Program-made: the position numbers and the translations under genes
Shown here: positions 61,960 through 64,000 of the stretch, piece by piece
Position numbering within the stretch: the stretch's first letter is position 1
Layout: the number at the start of each line of letters is the position of its first letter
Notes under the pieces: generated by a model
What the model saw: only the letters and a program-made list of their open reading frames with translations
Databases searched by the model: none
Told to the model about the DNA's origin: nothing
Assembly (NCBI RefSeq): GCF_001434145.1
Contig: NZ_AZED01000011.1
Span: 372,667-436,666 of the forward strand
Direction: 5' to 3'
Length of the DNA: 64,000 nucleotides
Source: Lentilactobacillus otakiensis DSM 19908 = JCM 15040
GTDB lineage: Bacteria > Bacillota > Bacilli > Lactobacillales > Lactobacillaceae

Positions 61960-62122
61960 TTTTTAAATCAGATTTTGGAGTGGTTGGATAGGGATTTAGG
62001 CAATTAGCTTTTGAAACTTCAGTAAAGCTTCGTTTGGGGGAACGTGGTTCAAAGACCCCATTTCACCACCTTTGACGCTTATTAATTAATCTTATTAATA
62101 ATCAACGAAGGAGATAGATATT

Positions 62123-62557
62123 ATGGCAAATGAATTAATGAACCGTTTTGCAATGGATCCTTTCTTTGATACTTTGGCACGTCGTTTCTTCAGCCCAACT
62201 GATGCAGACAACGACTACATGGTTAATGGTGATCTGAAGACCGACATTACTGAAAACGACAAGGACTACATCATGAAAGTTGATGTCCCTGGCATTAATA
62301 AGAAGAACATCCACTTGGCATACCAACATGGCGATTTGGCATTGAGCATTGACCAAGAACGTGATTCTGAGAAGAAGGACGAGCAAGGCCGTGTCGTTGC
62401 CAGTGAACGTAGTCATGGCGTTATGTCAAGAACTTACGAATTGCCTGGTGTCGACCGCGACAACATCTCAGCTCAAGTAACTGATGGTGTATTGACCATT
62501 ACGTTACCAAAGGCTGCAGAGAGTCATGAAGATAACGGACAAATCCAAATTGATTAA
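62123..62557 (+). CDS. Small heat-shock protein Hsp20, copy 2
   Basis: 144 residues, same length as copy 1 and about two thirds identical (ANELMNRF, LPGVDRDNISA, TLPKA). A tandem duplication; the 163-bp gap has no CIRCE or clear terminator, so it may be read from the same promoter or its own. AAGGAG precedes the ATG. Confidence 0.95.
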   Translation: MANELMNRFAMDPFFDTLARRFFSPTDADNDYMVNGDLKTDITENDKDYIMKVDVPGINKKNIHLAYQHGDLALSIDQERDSEKKDEQGRVVASERSHGVMSRTYELPGVDRDNISAQVTDGVLTITLPKAAESHEDNGQIQID

Positions 62558-62571
62558 TTATATGCTATAAT

Positions 62572-62613
62572 AAAAAAATGCACTTCGGATTAATTTCCGA
62601 AGTGCATTTTTTT
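62572..62613. terminator. Bidirectional terminator after hsp20
   Basis: AAATGCACTTCGGA and TCCGAAGTGCATTT arms with A and T runs. Confidence 0.9.
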
Positions 62614-62615
62614 AT

Positions 62616-64000
62616 CTAATCAAGGTGCGCCGAATTCTGCAACTGAATCATATCATAATAAAACCCATGCTTAGCCAACAACTGATCATTGGTGCCGCGT
62701 TCAACAATCCGTCCCGCTTCAAGGACCAGAATCAAATCAGCGTTTTGGATCGTTGACAATCGGTGGGCAATAGCGATTGTTGTTCGGCCTTCTTGAAGTT
62801 TTGCCAAACCAGTTTGAATGATTTGTTCGGTTTCCGTATCGATGTTGGCAGTCGCCTCATCGAGAATCAGAATTTTCGGATCAGTGACCAAAGTCCTGGC
62901 AAATGAAATCAACTGCCGCTGACCACTAGAGTAGCTGGCACCACGTTCAATCACCCGCGAGTCGTACTGATCAGGCAAGTCTTCAATAAATTGATCGGCT
63001 TGAACAAATCTAGCGGCTTCGTGAACTTCTTCGTCAGTAACTTCTTGATTGAACATTCGGATGTTAGAAGCAACTGTTCCATAGAACATGAAGGGCTCTT
63101 GGAGAACCAATCCCATTTTCTTACGAAGTTCTTGAATCGAATAATCGCGGATATCACGATCGTCAATCAGAATATCGCCTTCACCAAATTCGTAGAAACG
63201 CATCAAAATATTGATCATCGACGTTTTACCGCTCCCAGTTTCACCAACCAAGGCAATTGTCTGGCCGGGTTCGGCGACAAATGAAATATCATGTAAGACA
63301 TCATTCTCACCATCATAGGAGAAGGTGACATGTCTAAATTCAATCTTACCCCGCGTGATCGTTGCGTTGGGATCGACGTGCTGCTGAGGTTCATAGGTTT
63401 GATCATCCATAATTCGCAATACTCGCGAACCGGCAACGACCCCATCTTGGAAATCGCTTAATCGATCCATCATTTCAGACATTGGGTTATAGAAGTTGGA
63501 CAGGTAAGTGACGAACGCGTAAATAATTCCGGCTGCCACATAACCATGAAGGCCCTGAACACCGAACATCCCCAATACCAAGACAGTTCCTAAAGCATAG
63601 AACAAGTTAATAATTGGGTTGAGCAACAGCGAGTTAATGCGAATCATTGCTCGCCGCGTATTGTAATACTGGTCATTGGTATCGCTAAATTCATGGTTAA
63701 TCCGTTTTTCTTGGCGGAACTGCTGAACAACACTGATCCCAGTAATTCCTTCTGCCAATTTTGCATTTAGTAAACTCAACCGTTCACGCATCCGCCGATA
63801 AACTCGGGTACTGTATCGCTGGTAGTACCAGACCGTCATAAACAGAAACGGCATAAAAACCAGTAGCCACATCGCAATCTTGGCATCCGCCAAGTACATC
63901 GCAATAAATGATGAGATCATCGCTGAAATGGTGACCACCAAACTACTGAACAGTGCCCAGAAGTTTGCGAACGCCATCGTATCATTGGTGAGTCGTGAGA
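62616..64000 (-). CDS. ABC exporter, fused permease-ATPase (partial, cut by window edge)
   Basis: About 460 C-terminal residues; the frame is open to the window edge (SRLTNDT precedes the first Met), so the start lies beyond it. Several membrane helices, then an ATPase domain with Walker A VGETGSGKTS, signature SYSSGQRQLISFAR and Walker B ILILDEATANIDTE. It belongs to the LmrA/BmrA/MsbA-like heterodimeric multidrug exporters; a partner half may lie just outside. Confidence 0.9.
   Translation of the reverse strand, partial: SRLTNDTMAFANFWALFSSLVVTISAMISSFIAMYLADAKIAMWLLVFMPFLFMTVWYYQRYSTRVYRRMRERLSLLNAKLAEGITGISVVQQFRQEKRINHEFSDTNDQYYNTRRAMIRINSLLLNPIINLFYALGTVLVLGMFGVQGLHGYVAAGIIYAFVTYLSNFYNPMSEMMDRLSDFQDGVVAGSRVLRIMDDQTYEPQQHVDPNATITRGKIEFRHVTFSYDGENDVLHDISFVAEPGQTIALVGETGSGKTSMINILMRFYEFGEGDILIDDRDIRDYSIQELRKKMGLVLQEPFMFYGTVASNIRMFNQEVTDEEVHEAARFVQADQFIEDLPDQYDSRVIERGASYSSGQRQLISFARTLVTDPKILILDEATANIDTETEQIIQTGLAKLQEGRTTIAIAHRLSTIQNADLILVLEAGRIVERGTNDQLLAKHGFYYDMIQLQNSAHLD

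Noticed and set aside
1-64000. CRISPR array, prophage or integrated plasmid
   Set aside because: No regular direct repeats, phage structural genes, integrase or complete transposase were seen.

Overview
The window is one continuous stretch of a low-GC Gram-positive chromosome and reads as a heterofermentative Lactobacillaceae, probably Lentilactobacillus or a close relative. The genus is an inference from gene content: two L-2-hydroxyisocaproate-type dehydrogenases, menA/menG without the rest of menaquinone synthesis, a LacS-type permease with alpha-galactosidase, a CIRCE element before hsp20, and T-box, TPP and PyrR leaders. No rRNA, tRNA, CRISPR array, prophage or intact insertion sequence was seen. 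The only mobile-element trace is a decayed IS5-like transposase tail near 61.2 kb.

Layout. 0-6 kb: small membrane protein, PNPOx-like protein, disulfide oxidoreductase, then a minus-strand operon of aromatic-type aminotransferase, D-2-hydroxyacid dehydrogenase and an orphan EIIC-like membrane protein. 6-9.5 kb: divergent menG/menA, a TMEM175-like channel, a secreted SGNH hydrolase. 9.5-15.8 kb: two hydroxyacid dehydrogenase paralogues around an unrecognised gene, a candidate small RNA, an oligopeptide-binding lipoprotein, a phosphatase. 15.9-20.2 kb: serC-serA, a HicB orphan with a HicA remnant, an SMR exporter, a NUDIX hydrolase. 20.2-27.3 kb: pyrB-pyrC and divergent carA-carB. 27.3-34.5 kb: lepB, a second EIIC-like protein, DegV, a large membrane protein, a drug exporter. 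34.6-40 kb: alpha-galactosidase, LacS-type permease, LacI regulator. 40-46 kb: TPP-controlled thiW and a six-gene aro/tyr operon. 46-57 kb: amidohydrolase, T-box-controlled OppA, polysaccharide deacetylase, aroD, a frameshifted MFS gene and a T-box-controlled amino-acid ABC transporter. 57-64 kb: nitroreductase, two VIT1/CCC1 transporters, a matrixin-like protease, a secreted protein, two Hsp20 genes and part of an ABC exporter.

Main result. Four operons are preceded by a short ORF with a good ribosome-binding site, codons rich in the relevant amino acid, a chain of mutually exclusive hairpins and an intrinsic terminator just before the first structural gene. These are ribosome-mediated attenuators of the trp/his kind, here in a lactic acid bacterium beside T-boxes. 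Three have aromatic runs: RYYFWFFR before the aminotransferase operon, AYYFDYAYFK before the aro operon and AYYYGYAWFK before the MFS gene. The last two are paralogous, with similar promoters. The fourth (ASSSWS) precedes serC-serA. A fifth candidate, rich in Met and Cys, precedes an oligopeptide-binding protein. Together they suggest a leader-peptide regulon for aromatic and serine supply. It places an orphan EIIC-like protein and a hydroxyacid dehydrogenase in aromatic metabolism, perhaps handling aromatic keto or hydroxy acids.

A second novelty is a 120-bp hairpin element found directly after two stop codons, with a shorter relative after lepB. Its ends are conserved while its inner stem changes on both sides, so pairing is kept.
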